A stretch of DNA of 64,000 bases from Trochalopteron elliotii (lineage: Eukaryota > Chordata > Aves > Passeriformes > Leiothrichidae): positions 2,138 to 66,137 of the forward strand of contig JANPWX010020248.1 in assembly GCA_024734555.1 (NCBI GenBank), in the 5' to 3' direction. Both the position numbers and the translations under genes were made by a program. The notes below the pieces were generated by a model. It saw only the letters and a program-made list of their open reading frames with translations. It was not told the origin of the DNA and made no database searches. Below are positions 1 through 14,400 of the stretch, one piece after another (within the stretch, counting starts at the first letter, position 1; each line of letters begins with the position of its first letter).

Positions 1-3000
1 CTGACCTACAGGAATTGTTCAGTGAGTTTCTTAGCCAAATAAAGCGTTTTGGTATGGATTTTCATAGTTAAAAGGAATGACACTGTGAAAGAAGGCATGT
101 GCTGGCAACTTCACAAAGAAAAGCTGTCTCAAGGTGTCTGTTACCTATTGAATGATTTTTCCAGAGGAAGATGAAAATCAAAGAATCAGGAGGGGTGGAG
201 TTTTAGAGTTGAAGGAAGTTCATACATAAATACCTAATCTGTGACTCCAGTATTTCCTGTGTTGTTGCAATAAAACCATGTGTTTCTTTACTCTGCAGGG
301 AAAGGTAGAATGTTACAAACAATTTGAGAGTCCTTTCACCAAAGATCTGGGATTGATATGTGGTTATATTGCAGTTTATCTAAAGTAAGTTAGCTCATCT
401 GGGAGCCCACCAGCTAATGAGGTTTATCCTGAACACTTGTTTTTAATTAAGAAAACTCAAATCTGTTTCAAATTGTATAGAGCCATTGAGCTGGTTGTAA
501 AGTAAGCAGTGTGTTCACCTGGTGTGGCATCATGACAATGGAAGATGCTTTTATAGTGCTATAGGTAAGTCCTCAGTTGTCATTTTCTGTGGTGATAACA
601 TTGTGCTGGTAAGAAAAACACATCAGCAGCTTCTAAGCTAAATTAACTGTGTTTCTTTGTGTTCAGCATAGCAGGTCACTATTTCACTCACTGAGCTTAC
701 TCCCACCAGATGTACAGGGTCATCCTCTTTCTGATGCTCATTTTGGCTGCCTCCTGAGAACTGGGAAGGAGGAAGCTCAGGCAGGTCTCTGCCCAGACCT
801 GTTTGTTTTGTACAGATGGTGCAAATGAGCAAAAATTGTTGTATTTCTCTTGAGACTGTTTCCTCCAAGTACAGATCCTTCTTAACCCTACTGTCTTGCC
901 CAGGTGCCTGGGATACTCTGAGTGCAAGTTTTTCTTGTTACTTGGTCTTGGGGGAGTGGGTTGAACAGGAAATTAGGGAGCTGTATCCCGTTGCCTGACC
1001 TTGTTTCTGTAGCAAAGCATCAAGCTAGGCTGTTAGTTCTCCATCTGAATCTTGCTCCAAAAAGATGGACACTATGGGGAATGCTGTTTGGACTAGAAAT
1101 GTGGAGAACTGGGTGGTCAGAGACCTTTCTCTGTGTTCAAGAACCAACAGAAACAATGGTACAAGCTCCTTTCCAGATTCTTTCAGCTCAGCAGTGGGTG
1201 AGAACAGAGAGAGCCCTCACAGCTCCATGCCCAATGCTGTGGGAGGAGAGAACCACATTGGTGGTTTTATACATCGATATTTTCAGAGCAAATCTTAGCC
1301 CACCCTTTTAAAAGGAAATGAACAATGTGTTCTCTTCCATGCTATGGAATTCCCTACCCCATTACCATTAGCAAATTAAAGGGAACTTGCTGCTTAACAG
1401 TATTATTGATATGAAGTGACCATTCCAGAGAAAACAGGATGATGAATCCAGAGCTGGATTTTTGAGAACTCTGGGCTTCTGAAATGGTCTTAAGACTTTT
1501 TTCTCCCATCTCCTCCTCTCAGGGTTCCAGCACTGTCTCACTTGTTCTCTGAGAATGATGTAGTAGTTGTTTCAGACCTGGGACCCCCTTAGAGTGTACA
1601 GCAGCATGGAGGAAGGAGATGACAGGGGCATGCTGGAAGGAAAAGATCAACAGATGTGTCTGGGAAGAGGCTGGAATAGAAAGATGAGAGGATTAAACAA
1701 TGGTGAGAAATTTTTGGCCATGGCAGGGAGCAGAAAGAGAGGGAGCTGTGTGTGCTTCTGCTGCCATGACTGCCTTTCAGCAAAAGCAGATGAGAAGCAA
1801 CCACAGCACTGAGAATCAGGGCACTTGGAGAGAACTAGGAGGAGCTTCTTGTCTTGCTTTCTGTGGAGGTCAGTTCACTTTCTAGGAATTCTCTTGAGCT
1901 CTGTTTCATCTGCTCCAGCCACTGGCCTGGGTTTATCACTGCTCTGGTTTGGGTGGCCTCCTGGCCATGGAGGAGGAGAGCTTTTCCACTCCACTGTTGA
2001 CCTGCCCACTGTGGCTGAGCTGGAACTTGGGACAGTTTTCATTTCTTTGAGAGTTTCTTACCTCTAGTTGCAACAAAGCTTCCCAGCCAACATTTTCTGT
2101 GCTCTGTGACATCCTCACACACAACTGCCAGTCAGAATGGTGATTTAAAACTGGACAGCAGCAGCTGTTTTCCACAGCTGTGTTTCCAGGAACAAGTATT
2201 TCCTGAGCATAGCTGGGAAAACGTTGTGTTTCTGTTCCATCATGGAAGAGCTGGTTGGCCCGACCACCGTGGTAGTTGAGTTACTTCTTCAGGAATGAGC
2301 CTTCATCTTGCTGCTTATCAAAGAATCCTTACTGGTTGTCTCACTGGTGATCAAGGAACAAACAGTGATGATCTGCTGGACCTGATAGCTGGAGAAATGT
2401 GGGTGGTGTGAAGATCAGCTGCATCCTTGGCTGCAGTAAGTGCAAGATGGAGAAGTTCAGGATATGTGTCAGAGGAGCTGCATGAGGTCAGTACTGACTA
2501 GTACCTTGATGAAATGACATCAGGGATGTAGCAGAATGCACATTCAGTGAGTTTGAAGATGACAGGAAATTTGGAGGAGTGGTTTGTAGCACTGCCCAGT
2601 GATGTTGTTCAGAGATCTCAAGAGGCTGGAGGAACAGGCTGGCAGGAACATAAGAAAGGTGAGCAAGGGGAAATGCACAGCCCTGCCCCTGGACTGTTGG
2701 TGGCCCAGAGACTGGGAAATGGCTTTGCAGAGAAGGACCTGGGGCTCCTGGTTGACATCAAGTTGAACATGAGACAGCAGCACAGAAGGCTGACAGCATC
2801 CAGGGCTGCCCCTGGAGGAGCAATGGCAGCAGGTCAATGCCAGCAAGGAGAGGATCCTTCCTTTCCACTTGCCACATCTGGAGTGCCCCGTGTGCAGCTT
2901 CAAGTACGAGAAACTTGACATTCAAAACCTGACAAGACAACCTGCTTTACTTGGCCTTTCTTGAGCTGGGCATTGGACCAAACAATCTCCAGAGGTGCCT

Positions 3001-5242
3001 TCCAGCCTCAACCATCCTGTGAGTCTGCAGGATTTGTTTTCCACCTGTAAAGTGGGCTGGCATTTATTTTGGGCAGAAACAAGTGATTGAAAGCTATTTA
3101 AAACAAATTTAACTTAAGATAGTACCTGATCTTATGCTCCTGGTAAAGGTTTAGCCAATAGAGGCAAGTCACTTCCATAGATTTGTATGTAGAGTTACAC
3201 AGAGACAAGTTCTAGACCTGCTGGCAGCACAAATACTGCAGATAATTTAGCAAGGAGGAAAATACCACCAAGGGGAGGTGAGGGAAAATGTCCCTGAGCA
3301 TGGGCACAGACTGTGAGCCTGTGGTGAGTGATGAGCAGGGTCTCCTGAGGTCAGCTCTGTACTGAGTGACCTTTACTGTGGACTTCCACGTGTAAGTAGT
3401 TGTGGTAGCACTGAAAATGATGTTTTCATGAGCATTTAGGTGATACAGGGGACTAAGTCCATTCAATTTTGCAAAAGGACATAGAATCTCTGAATCCCAT
3501 TTGGAATCTGGGTGCATCTTCTAAGCTTGAGTGTTTTTGAAAACCTGTGAAGAGTCATCAGTCCTCTGAACTTTACCATAAAACTGCTTCATGGATTTTA
3601 TACTATGCTGTTGGACATTGTATTGACTTGTTCTGCACACACCAGATTTTTCAGCAACAGATGAGAAAAAAAATGACTTAAGAAGGTCTCCATTTGGATT
3701 TTCCAAACACAGAAATTCTAAAATTTTACATAAATATGTGGCTGAATTTTAGGCTGTATATATTTTTGGACAATTGTATTTAAAAATTTATTTGAAATGC
3801 ATTTGTGTATTTTAACATGTCTTGCACATTCAGATGCTTTCACCCTCCAACTCAAATGTTTAGAGCACTTAACTGTTTTGAGGTGGTATGTGTGGCTGGG
3901 GGAGCTCTGTTTGGTACTGATTTTCAGGTATCTTCAGATGCTGGCAAAGCTCCCTGCTGTAGAGGCTTGCAGACCCCTGAAACTGCTTTGTCATGTTTTT
4001 ATGGCTAAGGGTGAAGCAGTAACTGTTTAAAAAGTGGAGATGGTTCTGTGTGAGTCACTGTTGCAACTCCTGTCTCAGGGAGAGCTCAGCACAGAACTGA
4101 GCTTTGGTACTCCAAGGCAGGTGCAGCTGGAGGTGTGAAGAAGCTCTTTGGAGAGGCTGCAGAGCAACCACTGAACTGCCACTGACAACTGATTGCAAGT
4201 GTCTGATTGCAAGTGCTCTTGGTTTCTGCCTTGCCAAAAAAAACCCCAGAGGATCCCCAATTCAGGGATTTGGGATTCAGGAATTGAGGGCTCAGACATT
4301 TTACTGCCATGAGGAGACCCTTACATCAGTCCTTGTTGGCTGTGTCTTCATCCCTACACATCATTGCCTGGGTCACTTTCCAATGCCCTTATGGAGTAGG
4401 ACATCCAGGACCACACTACATCAAAGAGATGAGGGTCCCAGCCCCGTGGGACTGAAGAGGAATGTGTGCCTGTGGAGATAAAGGTACCCCTGTTTGGCAC
4501 TGCTCCCAGCTTCTGCACCAGGCAGGGCTCCTCATCCCTCCTTCTTCCTGTCAGGAGGAGTCCTGACCCTTCTTTCCTCCTTCATTCTGTCTTCCACCAC
4601 TGGGATCCAACCCAGCCTTTTCCCTGTGTGGGAGTGGGGCAGGATGGAGCTCAGCTCCTGCACACGTGGCAGTGCCAGGGGTCCAGCACAGTAAAAGCAC
4701 GTTGAGAAGCCCATGCTGGAGGAGATGGGGCTGCCCACATGGGACAGTGGGTGTTGTCCTGGTCTTCTCTGTCATTCCTCCTGCCTTGCCAGGTGCCTGC
4801 AGACCTCCCTGATGGTTTGTTGGTCCAGGGCAGATCAGAGCATGGCACCAGAGGACCCAGAAGGGGCACAAAGCACTCACCTCACCACTGATTATCGTAC
4901 TGTGTGTGCTCTCACCTCTCCTGGCAGCACTCAGATAAGGAGTCAGTGGTATCACAGTGACCATTTTGTTGGCAATTTTCTGTAAATTTCTCTACAAAAG
5001 ATTCTACAGTATCCTTTCACTCAGGCACTGCCTGTTTTACCTGCTCTGGGACTGGCAGCCTCTGGCCCTTTCCATGACAATGGCTGGAGGCTGTGCAGAT
5101 TTTTGGGACTAAAACCATCTCCAGGAGCTGACCTGCATGCAGTAGGAGAGCAAAGCATTTGCTTCTGGCTTTATGGGCAAAAGGTTGTTGGGATGGCCCC
5201 AGGCTGTGGCTGTGTGCTGACCTGTGTGCTTTCTTCCCACAG
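1..5242 (+). other. MMP24 intron 4 (right part)
   Basis: No catalytic-domain exon or other recognisable coding sequence is present. The open frames here are short and shadow-like. The one recognisable element is a CR1 remnant near 2.49-3.02 kb. Confidence 0.8.
2490..3025 (+). mobile_element. CR1 LINE fragment (3' part, sense on +)
   Basis: The stretch reads like the end of CR1 ORF2: 'gtgagtttgaagatgac' and then a frame with KDLGLLVDIKLNM, close to the DLGVLVDSKLNM region of CR1 reverse transcriptase. It ends in a degraded CR1 tail (ttggaccaaacaatctcc). Frameshifts and substitutions make it inactive. Ends are approximate. Confidence 0.8.
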
Positions 5243-5404
5243 GGAATGATCTCTTCCTGGTTGCAGTCCACGAGCTGGGGCATGCCCTGGGTCTAGAGCA
5301 CTCCAATGATCCCAGTGCTATCATGGCTCCTTTCTACCAGTACATGGAAACACACAACTTCAAACTGCCCCAGGATGACCTCCAGGGAATTCAGAAAATC
5401 TATG
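5243..5404 (+). CDS. MMP24: MMP24 exon 5: catalytic zinc-binding site
   Basis: 162-nt exon with acceptor cttcccacag and donor gtgagc. It begins at codon position 2 and ends after one base of the next codon. It encodes [11 protein letters not shown] (three zinc-ligand His and the catalytic Glu) and the Met-turn at SAIMAPF, ending QGIQKIYG. Exon length and boundaries match the equivalent exon of other MT-MMPs as I recall them. No earlier MMP24 exon is visible to the left, so positions 1-5242 are intron. Confidence 0.97.
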
Positions 5405-8400
5405 GTGAGCAGCTCTACCTACTTCTTTACTTACACTAAGTTTGAGCCTGGGGAGTATTTTGCAATTAGCCCCTGCATGCCTGCAGATGGTGGGCTGCAG
5501 TTCCTGCCAGAGCTGAGTGGGGAACTGTTTAAAGCCCTTGATCCAGGACTAAGTACCAGATGACTGCAAAAGTAAGGATAAACAAACCTCTGTGATGCCA
5601 CTGCTGCTCCATCCCTCACTGTGTCCCCAAATCAAGGAGTAAAGGGAAACAGGCTTCACTGTACCCAAGATTTGACCATTAGGAGCAACCAGTGCAAATA
5701 AAGGAAAAGAATGCAAAGAGCCTGGAACATTAAGGAAAGGTAAAAAGTATTAATACACTATTTTTTTTTCTCATTATATATAAGGTAAGCAAAATAAAGT
5801 TTGGATCTGCTTAGGGAACACTTTGATTTTTTTAATCTCCACCTGAACACGTTGTACAGTGTGTGCCACAAAGATATTGGGCAAATAGGAAAATAGGGAA
5901 AAGGGGCAGAGAGATTGTGGGAGAAAACCAAGGGGCTGCAGGTGTTGTGTTCCCCTGTGATGGGATCATGGATACCAGGGTGTGAGGACAGGAACTTGCA
6001 GAATTATTGGCTGAAGGAAACTCTGAGAGCAAAGAGAAATCCAGGTTTTGGGAGCTCAGGGGAAGACTGAGACTAATGGTCACAGTCTGTGGCAACCTGT
6101 GATAAATAGGTGTCATCAAATATCCCTGATTCCATTTTTTGTGGAAAGTAAAAGTTTGACAGAGAGGTTACTGAATAGATGCAGCACAGAGCAGTTGTAC
6201 TATGTAACTGTGCAGCTGGAGTCAAATATTATCTCCCAGAAGCAGTAGAGTAGATATAGAATGAATTAAAGGTGAAAAAAATACTTGCGAGGCAGTTATC
6301 AGTAGGAAAGCTGGTGTTTCTCAGGGCTTGCTGCAGGGATTGGTGGCAGGCTGACACTTGTCAATGTTTGCATCAGTGATCTGCCAGTGAGTTTGAAATT
6401 ACTGCTAATAAAATGTGTGCCAAGACCTGTAAGATTCTAAAGCAGTATAGCAGGACTTTAGAGGTCTAAACTATATCTTAACTCTTTGAGCCAGATTTGG
6501 TGTTTGTTTTCTGTGATTGGATTGAGATTCATTTGTTTAGTGCAGATGCCTGGAAAAAGTCTCTTTCTAGGCTAATTTCTCTGGCTTGTGAGGGCAGTGG
6601 GAAAAACCAGGCATTTGCAGAATGCAGTCCAGCCTCAGTGTGAGGAATATATCTGAGTAAGGTCCAACATGTAAAATAAGATGGCTTAAAGTACACCCAG
6701 GGGAACTGTCTTGTCTCAGTGGTGCACATTCTCTTTGATCGTTACCAGGGTGAAGTTGCATGTTAATTGTCCTATGGTATTGTTTAATTATGAATACTTT
6801 AACATAGTACATGTTCTGGTGCCCAAGATAGTGGAGACTCTGGAGGGCTTTGAAATAAAATGCTGGGGTAGTCAGTGTTAAATTTTCACTAAGTAATAGA
6901 TCTAAGTGTTAATTTTTGAAAGCTGTCAAAAGGCCATTATGCTGTTTCTATTTTAAAATGTTGATTTAGTTCCTGTGAACTTTGATTAAACAGAAAGTAA
7001 AAAACCATAATTTATTGCAGACAGTGGAAATACGATCAAGAAAAAATGACTGGTTTCTCTGTTTTCAGACAGGTTTTTGGAAAGGGGGCAAATAAGGAAC
7101 TGACAGCCTTCCTGCTTCACTTTTGGGATTCAAGCCAAGATCAGCAGGGGCTGAGCTGGGACCAGCACTCCCCAGAATGGGGCTCTGAGACCTTTGAGCT
7201 GGAGTGGGCTGGGGATGGTGTTAGGGGTTGTAGAGATAACTCATCCTGTGGGGAGAAGGAGCAGCTTCTGCAGCAGGAGCTTTTCTTCCCCAGGTAGAGA
7301 TTTCAGCCCTTGGTACAGAGTTACAGTCCAAAAAACAAAGTTGAATTTAAAATTAGGTTTTACACTTATGGTTCACAAAGAAATTATGGAAAATGCAGGT
7401 GATGTTTCTCCCTGGAATTAATGGTGAAAAGAACAGAACCCTTCATCTGATCTTAAAATTGAGAAGGGCCTGCTGAAACATCCTTCTTGTAGCTTTAGCA
7501 GGAGCATTCAACTAATGTATTTTGTTTCCACAGTGCCACTCTGCTTTGTTGTGTCTTGGGAATGCCAATAGCCCATCTACCAGAGAACCTCTCCAAAACC
7601 CAAAATCTCCTGCTTTCTTGCTGCTTTGACATTCTCTACAGTGCAGCAGGATGTGCTCAATATGTATTATTTAATAACCTACTCTGCAAACTCAGACACA
7701 GAGCCACTGTCTTGCCTGTAATGTGCTTTTTTAAAAATAGTTATAATCAAAACTTCCAATTTTTCATTCCACTGAAGTTACTAGAACAAGGAACAGAGGC
7801 TCTGCTAAAGCTGAAGTCCGTTTTGTTTCCTTTTAAGAACGATGCATTTCAGATGTGATTTATATTGTATCTGTGTTTGTCCATTAGAAAAGAAACATGT
7901 CCAGATCTGTCATATAATGATTTGTTGAATTTTTAATTTATTTTCTGCTGAATTTATTTCAAAACTCACCCAAAGAGACAGTAGGTGATGTGAACTCTTG
8001 TTTGTGCTCCATGCTGATTAGTGTAAGGTCAATATTTAAAGTGTTACTTCAATTTTGAGCTACTGAGAGCAAGGCCAGCAGCTCCCTGTGTGACAGAGCT
8101 GTAACACAAGTCAGCAATATTCCCATCTCCTGAGAGCTGCTTCCTATAGCATATTCCTTGACAAAACAAGGAAGTAGCAGGGCTCTGCTTCATGTGTGCT
8201 TTTCAGAAGGATATCTCCCTCTCTACTTCTGTGCCTGTGTCACAAGTGACGTGTCCAGGAAGGAATTAAACTGGAAGTGATACCAATTTGCAGGTCCCTT
8301 GATATCCTGTCGAGTTGCCTCTCAACTTTGCTAGTGTTGAAGCCAGGGCTGCAGGGAGCTGTACTGCAGGTAGAGAGAGGAGAGATGCTTAGCTGTGGCT

Positions 8401-11400
8401 GTGTCACAGAGCCTGAAGTGGTCACTCTGCAGCACTGGTCACCCTGTCCTGACAGGAGGGTGCAGACAGGTGGGCATCGGGGTTCCCCCAGGTAAAAAGT
8501 GACAGGACAAAAGGAAACAGCCTCAAGTTGTGTCAGGGGAGTTTTAGGCTGGGTATTAGGGAAAATTTCTTCACTAAGAAGCTTTGGAACAGCTGCCCAG
8601 GGCAGTGGTGGAACCATCCCTGGTGATATTCAAAAAATGTGTGGATGTGGCACTTGGTGATATGGTTTAGTGGTGGGCTTGGCAGTGCTGGGTTAAGGGT
8701 TGGACTTGATCATCTCAGAGGGCTTGTCCAATTGGAATGATTCTGTGATTCCATGATTCTTCACATCCTGCTCTCCAGGTTTGCAGTGGGTGATGAAGCA
8801 GCCTCTCATGGGGAGTGACTCGTGGGACTCTGTCTGTGGAGCAGAGGGCTTGAGAAGATATACAGGGAAAACTCATGTCCCCAGGGCTGGTTAACCAGGC
8901 CATTGCCTTCAAGGGCCTTTCAAAGCCTAGGGTCACAAAGGGGAGGTCTCCTAATCATTCAAAGGTAGACCAGGTCATTAACCCTGGAGACAGCCTCAAA
9001 GGTCTGGGTCATCCCAAATCTCACTGAGGGAGTCTCAGCCTCACATCATCTGTACAGTTCAAGAGAAGAGTTCCCAGTCAGAGCACATGCTGCACCTCTG
9101 AGGGCTGAGGTCCATACTGGGCATGAAACCACTCCAGCCCCTGGCTGAGGAGGTGGGCAACACCAGCTCTGACATCCAGGAACAGGGCACAGTGTCCATG
9201 AGCAATCAGGACCTTGTGCAAGCCTCACCCCTTCAGTGCAGCATGCACAGGTTCCATAAACTCCCTCCCCTTTTCCCAGTGGCAGCCATAGAGATTCTTG
9301 TAACCTACAGACCCTTCTGATCATCCCAGATCCTTGTAAACTACACCTTTGTGTGGGGTGGCTTGTGAGGGAACAGCAGAAAGACCTGGTGGAGAACTTC
9401 CATGAGGTAACACTGCATTGTGAGTGGGACCATCAGAGCAAGCTTTGCTGTCATGTGTTCTCTGAAAATGTCCTCTTGGACATGGGGAGGAAACAGAGTA
9501 ACATCCAAGACCTCATCTGTAGAAGCTGCAAGATTTGGGACTTGTGGATCCATGTCCCATGGTACTGTGCTCATAGGAGAAGAGGGGAAGGAAAATGCTT
9601 GGCAGTCAGGAATCTGGAGGGATGTGCCCTGCTGCCACATCTCTGGCATGTTGCAGAGACACCAGACACCCTCTCTGTGTTGCATCACTTCATTTGCACC
9701 TTTCCTCCTGTCCACAGACTCTGTTGGACCCAGCAGGGAACACCAGACTCCACCTCTGGTGCATCCACAGAGCCTCACCTGCCATATGCCAGGTCTTCAT
9801 TCTCAGTCCTCTGAAACACAGGGAGTAACTGCCTGGTTCCCAGTGCTGTCCTTGGGCTCCACCTGACACCTGGAGGACTCTTCCAAAGGGGAGGCCGAGA
9901 GGGAGCCCATCTCTCTTGGGAGGTTTCTCAGCTGATGGAAAATCACTGGTGTGTTTTATGGCTGGGTGGGAAATACTTTTCTCATCCTACAATTTCTTCT
10001 GAGTGTAGAAAAATGTTCTCTTTTGCTGTGGAGCAGTTGTCAGGCTTCTGAAAGTTTATCCAGAAGGAAACTGGAGCATCTTACAGAGCCATAGCCTCTC
10101 ATCATTTGCCTGCCTAAGCCTGGGAATTTTCAACCCAGTTTTCTGGCACCCAAAGCAGAGAACCCAAGTGCAAGGTGAATCACCTCGTTCCAGAGCCCAG
10201 GAGAGCATCCCTTTGGCTTAGAGCAAGAATGTCTGCTGTGGGCACTTGTCTCCCAGCTGAATGCTCTACCACCTGGGGGACAGTTGTCATTCAGAGGAGA
10301 ATGTCTGTGTGAGAAGGGCTCAAGAAATCCTTTCTGCCACCCAGTGATGATCACAGGGGCTTTACTGTCCACCCATTGTTCTGTGGGTGCTGGGGCTTGT
10401 TCTGCACTGTGGCAAGGACCCAGGCTAACTGGGACATCTTAACTCACTTCAGCCCTGAAGGCTGTGCCCAGAAGTGCAAAATGCTCTGTGAGTGAGTTTG
10501 TCAAATGAGGAAGGGAAAGGAGTCCTTCCTGCAGGAAGTTTTGTGGACAATCTCTGGCCCCTGAGGTAGCTTGTTGGCAGCTACATCATGTAGTGTGAAC
10601 AGGGGCCTCTCTGCATTGCCCTGGAGCCTGCAGAGCAGCCAGCAGAGCAGCCAGCAGAGCAGCCAGGTGGGTTTCTCTTGCTCTCCCTGGCTCCCGTGGA
10701 TCATAGGCTTTGATTGGAAGAAGGCTCAGGAGATTTGCCTGTGTACCTGGACAGCTGGTTCAGTGCTGCAGAAACACACTGGCAGCTCAGCTTTTTCAAC
10801 CCAAAACCCTCCTGTGAGTTTTTCAAACCATAACTGTAGTCTGGAGGATAGTTTTCTTCTTGGAGTGAATATTAAGAAGATAAGGACAGGCCTTTGTTTG
10901 CAAGTGAATGGTTCTCTCCCCTGAGCTGACCCAAAGCCTCCTTTGTGCTGGCAGGCTCGGTGAGCTGCTGGCTGGGACAGGCTGAGCCAGGAAGGTGCTG
11001 AGCCTCCAGGCAGGTGCTGTGCAGTTGAGGGAACACTCTGTCAATAGCCAGGAGGACAGTACAATTATATTTTGTCCTCAACTATCGACACAGTGGCTCC
11101 TAAATGCCTCCTCTCTCTGTGTTATCTTCACAGGTCACCTTGGTATTCAGATGTTCTGCGGCAGAGGAAGCATGAAGGGAGGAGGCTAAGTGCCAGTGGT
11201 GGAAGTCACACTCTAAAGGTGATCTGCTGTGACCCAAAAGCTTTCTGACATTCTTGGCCTTGCTTCTGATAGAGAGAAAGAAACTATTCTTCTCCACACA
11301 GTGTCTGTAAAGTCCCAGCAAGTTGCCTCCAGAACGTAGAGTTTCCAGCTCCAGGAGATTTCTTTCCTGCTTCCTGTGTGGAAATGGCTGCAGGATCAGT

Positions 11401-14400
11401 GCCATAGGTGGACTTGGCTCTAGTGCTGGGATCACACATGATAACTAGATGACTGGGTTGCAGACCTATGCAATAACCTCTCTCACTTAGATTTTTTTCT
11501 AATTAGATATTTTTCCTCTGTCTGATTCTCTGAAGTTGCTTGGAAGTGTAGTGGCAGAGAATGTGGTTTGTGTGCACTGCTGCCTGGTCACACTGGTGAA
11601 TGTGATCAGCCTCTCTATTAAATACCACAGTGCCAGCATGTCTTAAGTGACCCTTTGTTCACATACTCATCTTTGCTGATGGTAAACCTGTTCCATCCTG
11701 CCCTGAGCTGTTTTAGAGGCAGGTTACTGTGATGGGAGTCTGGAAATAGGAATGACCCGTGAGCTTTCCTGATGGATGGAGTCTGCTCATTCTGCTTTTG
11801 TGCCCGGTTGGGCTCTGCAGTGCCTTAGGTTCTATGAGGGAGCATCTTTCTCCACCAATGGACAGGCTGTGCTTCTGCTTCCCTTCCCCATAACTGTACA
11901 CAAAATTCTGCCTGAGTAGCACTTGGACCTAAGAATTTCCATGTTTTCAGTGTGCTCCTCTGCTCTTTGCCTGTGCACAGCTGAAGGATCACCTCCCACC
12001 TTAAGCCACATTCAGGGACTAAGTGGAGGCAGCAACTAAAAATGAAAAGGCAGTCTGTGTAAGTATGGGAGGAGACAAACCTTCAATCAGACTAAATTAG
12101 AAGGCCTGGGTTATAGAAACAAAAAAATGAATGAAAGGTAGCAAGGAAACATCCATCAGGGATGCAGGGAAGGACAGTAAGAGGAATATTTGAAGTGAAA
12201 TGACAAAGTCTGCATCCAAGCAGCTTGCAGACCACCTGCAGCATGTGTGGGAAGACTTGCCAGGGCTGGTTTGGCTTTGGCCAGCAGTGAGTACTTACAG
12301 GGCCAGCCTCCCTTGTTGGGCCTGACTTGAGATCTCTCTCCACTGATCTAGCAAACGTTTTCCCTAAAGCAAATCCCTGTTTCTTCTGAATCCTTGCTGC
12401 TTGGCATCACCTTGACCACGGTGTGTACAACTGCTTCTGCCATGCCAGTTCTGTGGGGCTGCTTCAGTGGCATTTTAGCCATGTAAGACCTTTACATTGC
12501 TGCCCTGGGTTGCAAGTGCTGTTTGAACTTTCCTCTTCTCCACAGATGACAGTGACAGGCCATGGGCACTGGAGGTGAACAGGGGAGCTGTACAGGACTG
12601 CCTGTACAGGGTAGGGCAGGCTGTGACTGGGTACACAAGTGGTCCTCACTTGTGCAAAGACAGTGAATTAGTAACTCCAGTCATGGAGGTGTTAAATTTC
12701 CCTCCTATAAGCATAACACTACAGTCCCTATTCTGCACCTTATGGTCAGATTTTCTGTGTGTCAGATTCTCTGCGTCGATGGGTCTTTGTCAGACACATT
12801 TGTTGTCTTTTTATTTAGGTGCTACTCCTGTCTCACCCTTTTTTTCTGTTAAAAGGTAGGGAGAAGGAATTAATATCATGTCCTCATCTTATTGGTCATG
12901 GTCATCTCTGGTGTGGTCAGTGCATGGCAGCATTTGCCCCTTGCAAAGGAAGGGGGGGAAACAGCAAACTGCACCTCCTTTGTGTTTCTGCAGCAATGGG
13001 CTGTAGCTGACCCTTGTGCCAGGCTGTTGGCAGGGGAATCCTATCAGGTAGGACAGGCATTAGAGGTTTTCCAGTGTTATTTACCAGCCACATCCACTCA
13101 AAGCCATGGGGAAGGCAGCACAGGAGGGAAAGGGATCATGCTGCTGTTTAATGAGTGTCTGCAGTGCTCAGTAAATCACTGATTATTGTCCCCTTGCTTA
13201 GGTCCCAGTCAAGACTTTCCTAATGCAAGCATTTCCATTTTCACTGAGCATGTGAATTGTTGGTTTTCAGACTTCATTTACTTGAGTTCTGTCCCTGGCA
13301 CCAAGTGCCATTTCTGATATCCAAAACTGGTTGTGAACTTACTGCTCCTGCAGGAACTGAACACTGCGGCCTCCTCCCAGAGAACAAAGCAGAACCCTGG
13401 CTGTCCTTGTGCAGGGTCTGTCTGGGGCCCCTTTCTCTACTTCCAGCCCTTCCTGTCCATGTCCCATTGTACCAAGTCCTGCCTCCAGGAGCTTTCCAGC
13501 CTGTGCCAGACATCCATCTGACCCGCTGCCCTTGGGGAGGTGCCTTTGCCTCACACCACAGAAAGGTTCTGTGGGTGTGAGCAGAGTGGCTTCCAGCAGG
13601 AGCAGCAGCAACACATGTGGAGATCCAGCCCCACGTAGGGATGGTGTGAAATAAATAAGATCCTGAGGACTGACACACCCACATTGTAGATATTCTGAGG
13701 AAGGAGGTGGTTTTGTGGGTCAGCTCTTGCCGTACCCTGTGGTGCCTGTCTGCAGCTGCAGCATCCTGGATGCACTCCAGAAATGCATCTTGAAGTTCAG
13801 CTTGGTCCAAAAAGGATGTATTTAATGAACTTGAGTGTGACTAAAAGCACAGCAACTGCAGAGGACCAGGCATGTCTCCAAAAGCACCTCCTGAGCTGCC
13901 CTGCAGCACTGCTGTGGATGTGCCCACCCTGCCCAGCCCAGCCCTGCTGCTCCTGTCACAGGCACTGTCTGGAGGCCTCAGTGCATCCCATTTGGGGAAA
14001 ATCCACAGGTCTCTGGCAGTAGCAGTATCAGAGCCTGGAAATTTTATGGTCAGCTAAAATACTGGGCACTGCCCTGATAAGACTGGAGGGGATGAGAAAT
14101 ACACAGTATCAGTATAGTATTTGTATCCATTTTATGTAGACAGCTTTCCAAGGGTAATCATCATCACTATTTCTGTAAGCAATATTTGATGTCTTCTATT
14201 AAAGCTCTGGAATAAAGTAAATAAAAATAACTGCACATACAAAGTATCACATTATCAGGACAAGTTGCCCTGAAGAAATACAGTGAACTATTTGAAAAGC
14301 TTTAGGAAAGAGGTGTAAGTCTCAAGATCTGAAAATCAAAAGCCATTGCAACAACAGACCAAAGAAATTGCTCTATTTAGTTCATTAAGGGTAATTTTAA

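Noticed and set aside
2544..2921. 123- to 125-codon frames on both strands
   Set aside because: These are fragments of a decayed CR1 ORF2 and its antisense, not a host gene.
13274..13810. 178-codon minus-strand open frame in MMP24 intron 5
   Set aside because: No recognisable domain, opposing frames equally open, no supporting splice sites. Judged chance in GC-richer DNA.
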